Of a stretch of 64,000 nucleotides of DNA, positions 44,176 to 56,500 are shown piece after piece. Made by a program: the position numbers and the translations under genes. Numbering within the stretch: the stretch's first letter is position 1; each line of letters opens with the position of its first letter. The notes below the pieces were generated by a model. The model was not told where the DNA came from and searched no databases. It was given only the letters and a program-made list of their open reading frames with translations. The stretch comes from Sthenelais limicola (taxonomy: Eukaryota > Annelida > Polychaeta > Phyllodocida > Sigalionidae): assembly GCA_942159475.1 (NCBI GenBank), contig OW804094.1:56974966-57038965 (forward strand). The letters run 5' to 3'.

Positions 44176-46300
44176 TTAACAGTCAATCCTCTGAGCGGGT
44201 AGTTGTGGTTTTTCCCCTTAGGGTAGACCTGTAGCCGTGAACGGCAAGTCTTTTGGTTTGTATAAGCCAAGGGCTTTATAACAACGATCCTATAGCTACA
44301 CAAAGATATACAGCTCCCTGGCCAACTGTGTGACGTTCCGCACACAGCGCCCCCTACAGGAATCCGTGGCACGGTGCCGTGGCCTACCCATAGGCCTGGC
44401 CTACAGTAGGCGAGTTTCTGCAGCACCGTATCCCTTATTAATGCTTATGTCTCGCTTGATTACATTCAAAATTAAGATATTCCAAGAATAGGACCTTCCC
44501 GTTCTAAGATAGCCTCATTGGGATTGGGATGGCATATAGAAATAAAGATACACATTTCAAAAGTTGGGTATCTCTGATCGAGTAGTAGGTGATAATGGGG
44601 GCTCCACAAAATCACAACAAACTACCAGTGGACCCGGTTTCTTAGTCCCTAAACCTAGGTTAAAACATAACTTAAACCCTAGTTTAAACCCGGGTTTAGT
44701 GTCAATAAATATACACAGGTTAAAACCGTTTCTTAGTCATTTTGAGTAAGAATAAGGGATTAACAAAAGGGTCGACATGACTTTATGATAGAGAACTATA
44801 GAGCGCAGGTACCATTTCTTCCCACTGTTACTGAAATGTGGAAGATATGCTAATTATATATAATGCAAGTGGATTAGAAAAGAAAAAGAAAAAAGAAAAC
44901 CCAAGTGAATTGAATATGTAGGTGAATAACATAGGGGGCTCTTATGAGCATTTCTATGTGACTTGAGTAGTACAACCCAAGTAGACATTATAAAATCAAT
45001 GAAGAATAAACAAATGGCAAGGTTGTGAGCAACCTGTTCATGCAATACAGCATGAACTCACATAATTTCTTGATAAATACATTTTGGTTCGACGTTGAGT
45101 TGTACATAACTTTCCTTATTTCTTTTTAAAAGTTCAACAAGATCCATCGAATAAAGATATAATCTTTATTAAAGGGTCGGAATAAAGTAGCCTACAGTAT
45201 TCCAGGGTAATAGGAAATACATAGAGATATTTAACACAACAGCCAACATCAGAAAGAGAGAGTTGAAAAAAATACATTATTTCAAGAATAATGGGCTCAC
45301 TATGTCGCATACAATATATCCAATAAGAGAGAGAGTCGAAACAAAATACATTAGGCCTATTTCTGGAAAATGAGCAGGAATAAATGTTGCTGCCAGTAGG
45401 CTGATTTACAAGAATCTTTCTTTTTAATGAAAAGGTTCAGATGGACATATTTGCTAGTTATAAGGAATTCGGATTTCAATCAATAATAAAATGGCATATA
45501 GGCTATACTGTTTACTTTTTTTTAATAACTAGGTGGAACCTTTCGAACTTTCCTGGGTATGATCATAAACTGCCTCCCTCTCAGCTCTCCCGCCCTTAAT
45601 ATAACACTTCAAAGTCTTGATAAGGGCGTAAAGCAACCAATCTCACTCACTCCTTTCAGTCACATCAGTAGGCTACGAAATACAGATTTGTTTGAAGTTA
45701 AGTTGCTTGACCAATAATGCCGATTTTAAGGTCTTTACAAAGTGACTGGTATGGCCGGAATAAAACCCAAAATTCCGAAATTATTAATGTTTTAGGGTTT
45801 GATTTTCAAACCCTCCAAAAAGCCGGAGAAAAGCAGCTTTTAAAGGGTTCAAATCCAAAGGCCGGAGAGTTGGCAGCCCTGCCTGAGTGGGTCAGACGGT
45901 GAGTGGAGTGATATTAAAAATAACACACCTAAGCTCCGACCTGGTTGCATATGGCGACGTCGCCGTCATTTGTTATGCATAAAGGTCTGAACAAATGTGG
46001 TTACAGCTTGGCTAATAACATTCAAACTGGCATTGTAAAATCGGCAAATTACTTGGAAATATATTAGGCAAGTAATCATAGGTAAGAAAACTGAATTTTA
46101 TGTCTGGTATCCCATGAATATAGACAATCACTGCTCAGTGTCCGCCGAGTCCCCATGACGGCAATGCTAATGCAAGCACCCTGCCACGGACTCTCCTAGG
46201 AGGCGCTAGTGTCGCGCCTGTTGGCGCCGTCACGCTCCCGCCTATGGCGCACGGCGCGAGTTACATATCTTTGTGTAGCTATAGGATCATTGTTTATAAT
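44176..46300. other. Non-coding stretch with an inverted repeat pair and CTCF-like word
   Basis: No gene seen. 44286-44309 and 46265-46288 are perfect reverse complements over 24 bp, with looser similarity beyond on one side. AGCGCCCCCTACAGG at 44346-44360 resembles a CTCF core site. A perfect 12-bp palindrome GGCGACGTCGCC lies near 45953-45964. Confidence 0.5.
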
Positions 46301-46379
46301 TAGGGATTTGGAGGGAGGATGTATTATGAGTAATTTGGCTCCTAAGAGCAGTCCATTGGTAGTGATAAGGGTTATGGGG

Positions 46380-47016
46380 AGGCTTATGGCCTTTGTGATG
46401 GCACGGTTGACCTGTGTGGCATCCGGGTATATGTATTCACGGTATGCGTCGGATCACCATCCGATGTATTTCTGTATCTGGAGGGCTGAGCATCCACTTG
46501 CGCAGGCATTAGTCGCCTCAGCTTTTCATAGACTGGGTAAGGAGTAATGCTGTGAGTCAGCACCCGCGGCTTTGATTAGCTGTTTCCATTGCGAGGCTAT
46601 GTACGATGCTGGCATGGGTGAGCGAGTGGCGAACATAAAGCATGGCTCTGATGGGGTTGTCATAGGCAGATTATTGAGCATTGCTTTAATCGCTCTCACA
46701 ACACAGAATATGCGGTTGTCTGACTGGGTTAGCGTCACTGATTTAGATTGGTAAGCCGACTGAAGGTTTTTCGCTGACTTAACGTGGACAACTACAGTAG
46801 ACGAGGACACTGTTATGTCGCCTTGGGTGAGATGTATCTTGGGGTCATATTTGCATTCACAACCTCCGACTGGCGAAGTGCGGCATGTTGAGTATGACCC
46901 GCCTCATGATGTCTGATGATGGGCTCTGATGGGGTTGTCATAGGCAGATTATTGAGCATTGCTTTAATCGCTCTCACAACACAGAATATGCGGTTGTCTG
47001 ACTGGGTTAGCGTCAC
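46380..47016 (-). pseudogene. Tyrosine recombinase, duplicated and frameshifted
   Basis: Encodes VTLTQSDNRIFCVVRAIKAML and NNLPMTTPSEPCFMF, then YIASQWKQLIKAAGAD and SQHYSL. In a shifted frame it continues with ATNACASGCS, IQKYIGW and SDAYREYIYP. The pattern H-S-x-R-x-G-A...I-x-x-x-G-W-x-S-D-A-Y-x-x-Y is that of recombinases in DIRS-like elements, where the last Tyr is the nucleophile. The canonical H-S-x-R-R-G-G box is not readable here. The first 100 residues occur twice because of the tandem duplication. It would integrate the circular cDNA of the element. Confidence 0.75.
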
Positions 47017-47190
47017 TGATTTAGATTGGTAAGCCGACTGAAGGTTTTTCGCTGACTTAACGTGGACAACTACAGTAGACGAGGAAACTGTTATGTCGCC
47101 TTGGGTGAGATGTATCTTGGGGTCATATTTGCATTCACAACCTCCGACTGGCGAAGTGCGGCATGTTGAGTATGACCCGCCTCATGATGT
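46644..47190. repeat. Recent tandem duplication, period 278 bp
   Basis: 46644 to about 46912 and 46922 to about 47190 are almost identical (one difference noticed: GAGGACACTG versus GAGGAAACTG). The junction is TGATGATGGGC. It lies within the recombinase coding region of the Ngaro-like element, and the near-identity indicates it is young. Confidence 0.93.
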
Positions 47191-47659
47191 CGGTTGGGAC
47201 AGGGCGCTTGGCATTTGGTAGGAAGGTCTTGTCACGGTCTATGGACTGCAAGGCCCATTTCACCCTCTGGTGGTTGAGGGCTGCTGTGGATAATTCTGTT
47301 TAAAGGCAGTGCGTAAGTGTGATATATGGTTGTGAATTGTGCTTGGTTAGGCTATTGTTGTCCTAAGGTACTCAATGTATGCGCAGACTATTAGGTAGGT
47401 CTGGTATGGTCGACTCCAATTTTCCTACCGAATTCTATGTACCTGCATATCGCCGCCCTCTGATTGGCCTTGGTGCCTTGGGCCCACGCTCCTGCTTGTC
47501 TCAGCTTGGCTTTGGTCATGAGGTGGCTTATGAGGCTTCCTAGAAAAACGAGGGGCATAGAATGCATTTAGTGCGAATAGACATGGTTGCACGATATTCA
47601 GTGAATGTTGATTAACAATGTTTTGAGTCATTCTCTGGTACTTTTGACTGAGATGGCAT

Positions 47660-48052
47660 CAACTTAGATTATCTGCTAACATATTTTGAGCTCCTGGGAT
47701 ATGTTTATATGAGATTTTGACATCTAGTAGGGCTTCAACCATCCATGCCATGCGTGCCGCTTCAAGTATGGTTTGATTTTTGCCCCTTCCTGTTTGGAAG
47801 ACAGACACACTCGCAGAGTTGTCCCATAATATTTGGATATTTTCCCCCCCTGTCTCGTTCCGACAATAGGGAGTGGAGCGCAATGGGAATATTTACGGCT
47901 TCTAACTCAGATATATTATCCACTCCTTGGTCGACTGGAGTGACCTCTGCGACATATGCGTTTTCCTGATAAACACGCATCAATTTTAATGACTTTTGTG
48001 GGCGTCCTGGCCGGTATAAGTGCTTTGCCATTCCAGTCGCCGCAGAAATCAC
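47660..48052 (-). pseudogene. RNase H domain of the Ngaro-like element
   Basis: Two minus-strand frames encode SELEAVNIPIALHSLL (Glu motif), IQILWDNSASVSVFQTGRG (Asp motif D-N-x-A-x-V) and HIPGAQNMLADNLS (final Asp motif, H-x-P-G...N-x-x-A-D-x-L-S). This is the RNase H order found after RT in Ngaro/DIRS and Gypsy-like elements. A frameshift lies near 47850 between the first and second motifs. Confidence 0.8.
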
Positions 48053-48219
48053 AGAACCACTTCAAGTCCTTACGCATTTCGGCATTAATGTTAATGTATC
48101 GTCATGCTCCTCAAGCGCTCAAGAAGTCTACTAACAAATAGTCGTGCAGGGCCAACACATTTCGCCACATGTATGAGTGTACCTATGAGCGACTGTAATT
48201 CTTTTCTCGACATGGATCT

Positions 48220-49207
48220 TCATTTAATGTATTTCTCTACCATGGTAATCGTATCGCTGACCTTAGTCTTAGGAATTGATAAGTTCATGTCTGGTGCGCT
48301 AATATCAATGCCTAGACACCTAACTACGGGGGCAGGGGGTTGTCGCTTGTCAACTGCCTCTGGTAGGCCAAGCTCGACAAAGAGTTTAATCGCCTGTGCG
48401 TAGTGGCGATCGGCTTCCACTTTGTTACTTGAGATTATGACCAAGTCATCCAAACACATTTTGCTAATAATTTCGTCCTTTTTCAGAATGTTTACTATTG
48501 CATTAGTGACACGCTGCTTGTGGCATGATGAGGAGTGGGAGCCAAATGGCATCGTAACGTCCAGGTAATAGTTCCCACCCCATTTGATACAGAGGAGTGG
48601 CCAGACTAACGGATCCGACTTAAAGTTTGTGTACGCTCTGGAGATGTCAATTGTGGACATATAAGCCCCGGGCCCTATGTTTGTGAGCTCCTGAACTAAA
48701 CCCTCCACCATGGGGAGGGAGTGCTGGCGCTCCACACCCCAGACAGAATTTTTCATTAGATAGGCGTTTACACTCTTTTCTTCCGGATAACTCAAGTCTC
48801 TTATGACACGTCTGGAGTCGGAGTCACGTTTCTCCCTAGACATTAGGGGCGAGCAATTATACCAGTCATCAAATGGGAGAGGCCCAAGTGAGAGGCCCAA
48901 CGAGACCTCCGAATCCCACTCCCTTTCTAATAAAATCATCTATTTTCTCACTATATTGGACGGCACTAGAATGGTTCTTATCGGTGTCAAGGTGGGGGAC
49001 AGGCCCCATGTAGCCCATCGGAAAGCCGTAGGCTATGAAGTCATAAAGCTCACGCTCATCGTTAGATTCAGATAAGTATTTCTTCCAACTGTCAAGATTT
49101 AAGTGGGTAGGGAGCTGTATTCTAGAAGCTAATGCATTGGGTGTGCCTGTACTTTGCACTGCATTGTTTATTAGTCTATGTTGCTTGTGACTGTCACCGA
49201 TAGTCAT
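48220..49207 (-). pseudogene. Reverse transcriptase of the Ngaro-like element
   Basis: The upstream frame (49207-48869) has LDSWKKYLS, YDFIAYGFPMGYMGP, NHSSAVQYSEKIDDFIRKG and GPL. The downstream frame (to 48220) has NCSPLMSREK, RRVIRDLSYPEEKSVNAYL, MSTIDISRAYTNF (first Asp), MPFGSHSSSCHKQRVTNAI, MCLDDLVIISS (catalytic CLDD instead of YLDD) and VRCLGIDIS. The motif series, especially GFPxGYxG...S-P-L-M...R-R-V-I-x-D-L-S, is typical of RTs in Ngaro/DIRS-type elements. One frameshift at about 48.90 kb separates the two frames. Confidence 0.88.
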
Positions 49208-49320
49208 ATGAGGCCAGTGGGCCGCCCGGTCAAGTTTGAAAGCCTCGGGGCCAAAGTGAGTATCTGCCTTGCTAAGTTTTCTGGCGCAAGATCGTCAAAT
49301 AATATATCAGAGCCGTTTAT

Positions 49321-50461
49321 TCAATCGTGCACAGTCTTACTAACCTTTCCACCTGTGGGGTTGCCTGTAGACTCATGGTTCCCCAAAGTGGTAGTGTGAC
49401 CAGCGAGGCCTGTGGTGTTTTGGTAGCCATCTTGCTTCTGGGTCTCGCAGGAGCCGAGAGCTCGTGTGGCTACGTCCAGACTGGTTTCTGTTAGATTGGG
49501 AGATTGGGGCCTGCCTGTTACTACCATGGTTGCTGGGCCGCCAAAAGCCCAGGTTGCACTATAATTCCCCATCAAACAAAGTCTAAACCTCTCATCTTGT
49601 ATCAGTGATTTATCTTCCCAATTCATGGTCCCGCTTTCTATACTATATTTCTATATTGAGTCAACCGCCTTACTGCCGGCCAGGGTCACTCAAGTGCATC
49701 CCGGGTCACTCTACATAGGTGATGTAACATATCATGATATTTGTGATGGCGGTAAGCTCTATGGTCATCTAGCAAACTGAGAAAGCCGTCCACATATTCC
49801 ATAGCACTCATATTGGAGCGAGCCTCAAGTCTTTGCTATACAGTCGTGAACCCTTCCCTATTGATATACATGTAGGGTTAAGCTAGAATTTTTGCAGAAA
49901 GAATATCAGACATAATTTGTTGCTTACCATGGAGGCCCGAGGTTTTCTTCTCTCTTTCAATCTCACGCTCTAGAAAGCCGTCAGAGTCAAGCTGGCGTTT
50001 GAGTACACATGGGGCCTTGACCTCAGACCTCCGATGGCTGCCTCGCTTCTTGCGTTTCTGAGGTGATGGCGATGGTGGCTCTGATTCCGTCTCGCTGCTC
50101 TCGGTCTCTGAAGATTCAGAGGATTCGGTCTCCACCCTCTTTTTGCTCTTGGACCGTTTCTTCATCTGACCAGCCGCATGCTTTACAACTGCTGCTAATT
50201 GCAATGCCATCCTGTCTAAACTTTTAATCCACCCATTGCTTCATTCATGTCGTGGACTTGCGAGTCCAATTGCTTCATGCTAAGTCTTGGCGCTTTGGCC
50301 TTCGGTGGAGGAGAGGGGGCCTCACTAAACTCTCGCTTCAAGCCAAAGTCACTCACATGAGGTTCGTTCTCAGTTTGGGTTTTGTCTCCCTCATTCTGTT
50401 GGACGACAGGTTCTGGCTCTTTTTGGTGCTTCTTGTTTTGGTTCTTCTTTCTGTTAGCCAT
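49321..50461 (-). pseudogene. Gag-like (ORF1) region of the Ngaro-like element
   Basis: Three minus-strand frames: 50461-50216 (MANRKKNQNKKHQKEP, Lys/Pro/Glu-rich), 50210-49878 (basic/Ser-rich, ESSESSETESSETESEP followed by KRKKRGSHRR and a helical tail) and 49626-49321 (MGNYSATWAFGG, then PQSPNLTETS). The charged, low-complexity composition and the position just upstream of RT fit an ORF1/Gag protein. No zinc finger is clear. The frame breaks suggest decay or small errors. Confidence 0.55.
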
Positions 50462-50560
50462 ATTACCAATATAATATCAAGCTGCCTGGTTTCTTTCTCT
50501 GGTTTTCTTAGGTAAGAGTAATCTCATTGGTGAATGCCCGTCTGTCGAGGTGAATGGGTT

Positions 50561-52299
50561 TGACAGCGGTATGTATTCACTTGGCCAAAAATAGGTGCGA
50601 TGAAAGCGGTGCCGCAAAGTGAAGTGACGGTGGGGTGAGGTGAGAGTGGAGAGTTTGGGTATTGAGTGGTAGGGGGAGTTTAATAGTGTAGGTTAGTTGG
50701 GATTGGCTAGCAACAATGCACACGCATTGGTAATAGCAAATGCTATACACATTACTATGGGGTCTGTCACAAGAATAGAAAAGTATGATGGGAACGGCAC
50801 ACAGGGCCCCCTAGCATGTTCTGGTGGTGTCACAGATTCTGTGGGTGTGGTGTGGAAGAACCATGGGGAATGTGTGCACATGGTGTGTGTGTGTACTGCT
50901 GACGGCAAGTGGAGACCTACATACTCAGAACACAGCGCCTAGTGTGTGTGTGTGTGGGGGGGGGGGGCTGTGCATGGGGGATACTACATAGCTTTTGTGC
51001 AGCATTCTTGGTGATCCAGCTCCTCATTCTTCGACAGTCCTCTACACATTGGTCTCCATTTTGATCTTGCAGCCTGGAGTACTACCCACACTTCTGTGTG
51101 GTATTTCCTACTTCATGACTGAATGAATCCTCACTATGGAGGTGGCCAGTACCAGATATAACTTTGAACCAGAACTGGCAAAAAAGTTATTTGATCTCCT
51201 GGGTCCTGGATGCACTCCTCTCTGAGCCTCCTTCTGTTTCCCCTGTTTCCTAGCAGTAGAAGTGGAAGACCCTTCTTTCTGTCCTCATCTGGCTTTTTCG
51301 AAAGCACAGTCAGATGAGGGCACCTGACCTGCTGTTGTCTGTGATTTTGCACAGCCTGCAGGGTAGTATTTTTCGAGACATCATCTGCACAGCCCAAACC
51401 TGAGGTGGCAGGTTTGGAACAGCACAGACCAGACATTTGAGGGAAGTTCACCCTGGTTTTTTGGCTTGTTGACAGGTGTCTTGTGTCAACCATTCTCCTA
51501 CTCCTGACTGAAGGTCCTGAAATCGGCAACTTCTGCCTCCAACAATTTGTCTACAACATCTGTCTACACAAGCTCTTCCCCATCATCCTCAGAGATTAGG
51601 TCCTCGTCCCCCTCAGCAGAGTCTTCAAGGACTGCAGTAAATAGCCGGCTGAATGTGCATACATGGATATGTCAATCCTTTGTAGTGTAGGAGACTCTCT
51701 CACGTCAGTCACCAGTGGCATGCTGGGAGCCACATAAGGCAGTAATCCATACGGTACCTACCTACCCTTGCCATGGTAGCCCTAGGTAATATATTCGTGA
51801 TCTCATGTACCGAGAAAACCACTTATTACGTGCCACCGGTACCCGTATAGCAAGGCTCTAAAGCAAGCATTCCAAGATATATGCAAATCTCGCTCAGCAT
51901 TATCCAGACAGAGGTCCATTGCCTTGTAATTTTCAGGTATATTATGTATGTCGAATCTTATGTACTGGCCAACCAAAGACACTTTTGCAGCTATGCCATC
52001 CAAAAGTTTCAAGCTGCTAGCCACACTGTTTACTAGGTGGGCTACAAGTTTGTGGTCGGAAGGGATTATAGCCCTGAAATAAGATCCAATATAACTTTAA
52101 GGCCAGCATGATTTTGCTCAACACAGCAGGATCCTTATTCTTGGTGACTTCCATATCTTCTCAGCTTTATAGCGACTCTATCGGCTCGGGTGCTCTTCTC
52201 CTGGGTTTCATGACCTACAATAGTATAATCAATCTAAACATTGACTGACAACCTACCCTTATTTTATAGGTCCTTGATAACCCCCTTAGTCACAGCACC
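50561..52299. other. Unassigned stretch with GT/G simple repeat
   Basis: A (GT)n run followed by a G tract at about 50942-50967. The 131- and 73-codon minus frames at 51134-51529 and 51803-52024 show no family I recognise. It may contain the 5' end of the Ngaro-like element (to about 50.7 kb) and old retroelement debris. Confidence 0.4.
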
Positions 52300-52500
52300 A
52301 AATGTAACATATGGGGCTCGTATAGATAATCAGAACTCAGATCGATTACAGAAAGTTCATCCTCTTCCTAACTCAACAGCTTTATTCACTATATATATAC
52401 ATGAACAATTGACAGTATCCCTGTAGCATGGTCGGAAAGGCAAATACAACTAATGCCACTAGAGACCGGTCATAAATTAGCATTGCCCACCAGGCTGGAT
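52300..52500. repeat. Dispersed repeat, copy 2
   Basis: Diverged copy of the repeat at 42490-42700; shared blocks are described there. It is preceded by GTAACATATGGGGCTCGTATAG (about 52296 on), which resembles the first bases of some LTRs. That is a weak hint only. Confidence 0.4.
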
Positions 52501-52944
52501 TCTGTAGGTGTTATGCAGAAAATCCCAGCAGAATGCAGGAAGCATGGGATACTACAAATGGATATATACCACCCTAATTCATCCACAATTCAAAGCAGCA
52601 TTTATGCATCATAGTATCATGATAGGCTAATTAGCAGCGTATTTATGTGTATATATAATATATATATTTTAATACAGATATCTTTATTCAGGTATAATAC
52701 AAACAGATACACGCTCACTGGTGTAGAGGCATTTTCGGTGTGTCCCGAGGGTCATTCAGTTCATAATAGATTACATTTTGGATTCTTTTAGATTTACATT
52801 TATATAAAGGTTTTTATCTATAAGTTAACGGTTTTAAATATGCGATGACGAGATATGACATGAACAGATGATGGTTACAGACTTGTAGTAATTTTACTTA
52901 TCTAATATAAGAAGTGTTGAGTATGTATGGTTCCTTCAATACAA

Positions 52945-52998
52945 TCGATTTATGTATTCATGTATGTATGTATGTATGTATGTATGTATGTACATGTA
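52945..52998. repeat. (ATGT)n microsatellite
   Basis: TATG/TGTA tetranucleotide repeat, roughly ten units, with one interruption (ACATG). The short open frame across it (MYVCMYVCMY) is an artefact. Confidence 0.9.
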
Positions 52999-53269
52999 TG
53001 TATCGCACGAACAAACGAAACCCGGGAATGGGTTGAAGTTAATGTTTATTTGGCACGGAGATGATCGTTCCTTTAATTATAGTGGAATCAACCTCAAAAA
53101 GGGAAACAATGATAAAAAAACAACCAACCAACTGTCCGACTGTCTTGCAGCTTTGAATATGGCGGGCAAGTATAACAATTCAAATCCTTTGCATACCTAT
53201 ATCGTTGTTTCTGAATAAAAGGTTCTTCGTCTATGGCAGTTATTAGAATAGTTATTCCAACAGATGGCT

Positions 53270-53520
53270 ATGTAGAGTTGCCAGACGAGATGTTCACGTT
53301 CTCTATACTACTTACGTCTCTCTTATACTGCTGTTTTTTGTTTATAGCGCGCGCACGTTTAGACACCATGACCATATTTCATATATAAAGGAATTATATG
53401 AATTTCTTTTTAACCCCGAAGATACGAGATGTTCACTTTGTTTACACTACTCGCGTCTTTCTTATAATTGCACGCGCACTTTGCTGTTTTTTGTTTATAG
53501 CGTGCGCAGGCTGCGCGCGC
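53270..53520. repeat. Local direct repeat with GC-rich ends
   Basis: Segments at about 53285-53360 and 53425-53515 share GAGATGTTCAC, CTACTYRCGTCTYTCTTATA and GCTGTTTTTTGTTTATAGCG. They are diverged copies about 140 bp apart. Both end in CG-alternating stretches (GCGCGCGCACG and GCGTGCGCAGG). Confidence 0.7.
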
Positions 53521-56500
53521 TTTGCTTATACATTGAATATATTTGTTTAAAATGTCCTTATTTTTATCTACAAGGTTATTTATCAGGAATGTACTTCTCT
53601 TCTCTTGCTACACCTGTTGTATGTGAAGAGTGCTTTAACCACCATCCATAGTGAACTATGAATAAATTAGAGTAATAATATTAGACCTTTGTCAAGCATT
53701 ATATTCTCCTCCTCAACGCGACCCCCAGGTCATTACATATAAATATGTATCTGCAGTTAGTGATGTAGATGATAAGGCAAACTACTTCTTTAAACTGCAG
53801 TAGTTTTTGCGAAATGTATTGTATTATATATCCGAACCACTCCTCATAAACAAAGCCTAGTCGTCTTATGCTGTGATGAGTGACCTACTAAGTCTCTTCA
53901 TATTCTCTAAAGAAAAGTAGACATAGCCTCCCCGTTTCCTTAGCTTTGTTATTTATCGTGTTTGTGTATTGGTGAGAGTAGCTGCATATATTTAAAACGT
54001 CTTTGTCCCACCGGCGCTTCTATGTTGGCTTTCTTTATAAGGAAACGTCATTTATCCATGTGCTAGCTTCTAGCTTTCTTCATATTCTCTTAGAATTGTC
54101 TTTTGGGTCTGCGAATATCGCCACTATTTGTTATCTTCTCCGATTCGTGTGTTGTTTCATTGTAAGTGTATCTATCACTGGATCAATCGTGTTTGTCTCA
54201 AGTGGAGACAACTGATGCATGACTAAATACATCTATAGACTTGATGGATTTTAACTGGAGTTATTTTATTTTGCAACTTACTAAAATCCCTGTTGACAGG
54301 ACAGGTGTCACTCTGTGGCGGTGCAGGCTCGGTGATTTTTGCCACGTTTACCATTTATACCTTACGGATTCTAACTTAATATAAGTTTGAATATAAACAG
54401 ATGTATATTCTGTCAAGTGTTAATGCTGGTACGCAGATGGAGGATGAGTAATTTATTTTCTGGTGGTCTCAATACTGCAATGGACATATTGATTCGATTC
54501 AATTTTGGATCGATAGCCATATGCAAAAACTGTTATTACAAGCATGTGCAATAACCAATTTCTCCAATGACACAACACTGTGAACTTCTATCACGAAATA
54601 CTAAAGATATCTCCTGACGTATAATTATTCACACCGTATTGCCCGTGCAATAATATTGAACTGGTTTGATTTTCATTGTTTAGCTTCTTCATGTAAAATC
54701 AATTGTTCGTATGTCTATCGTCAGCAAGTAGCAAAGGGCTTTTTCCCCTTAATCATATCAGGTTTCTACCATGACCGATAGGCGTTTATATCCTTTTCCA
54801 CAATAGTATTATATTTATTCATTTCCGTTTTCATCAACTCAGATGAATTTACTTGGTCCTCAGTCAATACAAACAGTTTTATGTTATGTGTACAGTATAA
54901 GGGCATGGTTCATCAAGGTAAAGATAAGGTAGGATATAAGTTTATTTGGATCAAAATGCCATTTCCTCGGGTAGTATTCGTATACCATAAATTGATCTAG
55001 TTCAAAAGTACACCCCCGGTGATACATTTGATTAAATCACTCGAAGTAGAGTCCAGTATCATGGGTGAATCCACGTAGGTTTGAGAGTGGAAATGTGCTC
55101 TGTGTGTTGGTGGGCTGAAGGTGATATTGCCGAACGACCCACCGATAACCCCTTACGGAGCCCATCTGTTTTAAACGGTTCAGTGGAACTAGCTCTGAGG
55201 GGGTCAAGGGGTGAATAGGGTGAAATCTGACTACTAACCCCTGTATCCCCCAAAGCACATATTGATTGTGTGGGCAGCAATACTGGTGATCCCAGCCATA
55301 TCTGTTATGATCGGTAATAATGAAAGTAGGAACATCAATACGGCCCTCCCACTGTCCTCTCAAGGACACAATTCATTAGGAGCACGTTTTAGACAGTTGT
55401 CTTCGGCCGTAAGATGAAATCCAATCCCTTCGATTTGACATTAGTTCTGGCCAGGTAAGTACAGGTGAAATGAAGCCGAAATAATCAATTTGATTGGATT
55501 TAAATTATCAAACGGAAGTGTCTTGCCTGATAGAATTCCGATGATTCTGCCCCAAAGGTCAAGATAAGGGGAAGAGAATGAGGGGCCGAAAAGAATTATC
55601 TTGACATTGATAACAGATTCTGGTCTTCGATCAAGTGCCCCTGTTTTCCATGTCAAGGCCCCTCGATTACTTCCCTGATCCCACGAGCAGTAATCGACCT
55701 GGTTGCTACCGCCCTAAATCCATTGTGAATTGAATGGGGGAATAGATTCACTTCGGGCTCAAATCACCACCTGTGGCGTGCAAAATCTTGGATCTTCAGA
55801 GTCAGATGGCTACCTGATTTATTTAGAACAATCCAAGCTGTTCGCTAGAACGTTCTGTTGTGTTCAGTCCAACAGCTGTTGTTCTGGGCAATCATACCGA
55901 AGAGAGAGCTTTGATCAACCATTGTTATCCTCTCGAATCCCACCGCAGAAAGAAGTTACAATTTCTCCCGATTCATTATGAAAATATGTGCGTTTAAAAT
56001 CAACATTAACCGGTAGGATTGTGACTACAAATGTCTCCCCCTCCAGTCTCCCGCCCCCTCACACACACTGTCCGTCGCTCTCCCTCTTTCTCTCCCTCTC
56101 TCACACCGTCATCCAAATGAAGCTGTCGATTCATGCCAAACTAATATTCTGTATTTACAATGATATAAAAAAAATGTTAAGTCCCTCAAAAGATATTGAT
56201 CGAAAATGACTATCGCGCGAAGGCTTTTTGATATTAATGCAAGTTCATGGACATCTATTGATGTTGTCTAAGTGCTGTTCACACAGTCTTATTTTGTTTC
56301 CAAAATTGACAAGGTGTGCATTATTGACTTTGCATCCGTGTTGTTCATGAATATAGGTCTTGTGTACAATTGCTCGAGTATAGAGACCGATTGCAATTGA
56401 ATACACTACACCTTTCTACGTGATATTCCAATACTTAAAATGAGCAACATGGCTGGGCAATAAACGACAGTAAAGATTCTATTCAAGTTCTTGGAGATCC

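Larger units (their letters stand above)
46300..50560 (-). mobile_element. Ngaro/DIRS-type tyrosine-recombinase retrotransposon
   Basis: Minus-strand element with parts in the expected order: Gag-like frames (50461 down to 49321), RT (49207-48220), RNase H (about 48050-47660) and a tyrosine recombinase (47016 to about 46380). There is no integrase or protease. Frames shift inside RT and recombinase, and a ~270-bp tandem duplication disturbs the recombinase. Termini were not resolved, so the boundaries are approximate. It is a different subfamily from the remnants at 3.1 and 17-19 kb. Confidence 0.82.

Noticed and set aside
44097..44426. 109-codon minus-strand frame spanning the end of the TTAA element
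   Set aside because: It crosses the transposon border, so it cannot be a conserved gene.
51134..52024. Minus-strand frames of 131 and 73 codons as a possible gene
   Set aside because: I do not recognise either, they are in different frames, and no splice pattern joins them convincingly.
55037..55369. 110-codon minus-strand frame
   Set aside because: No motif; a second frame is open over the same bases, as expected by chance.
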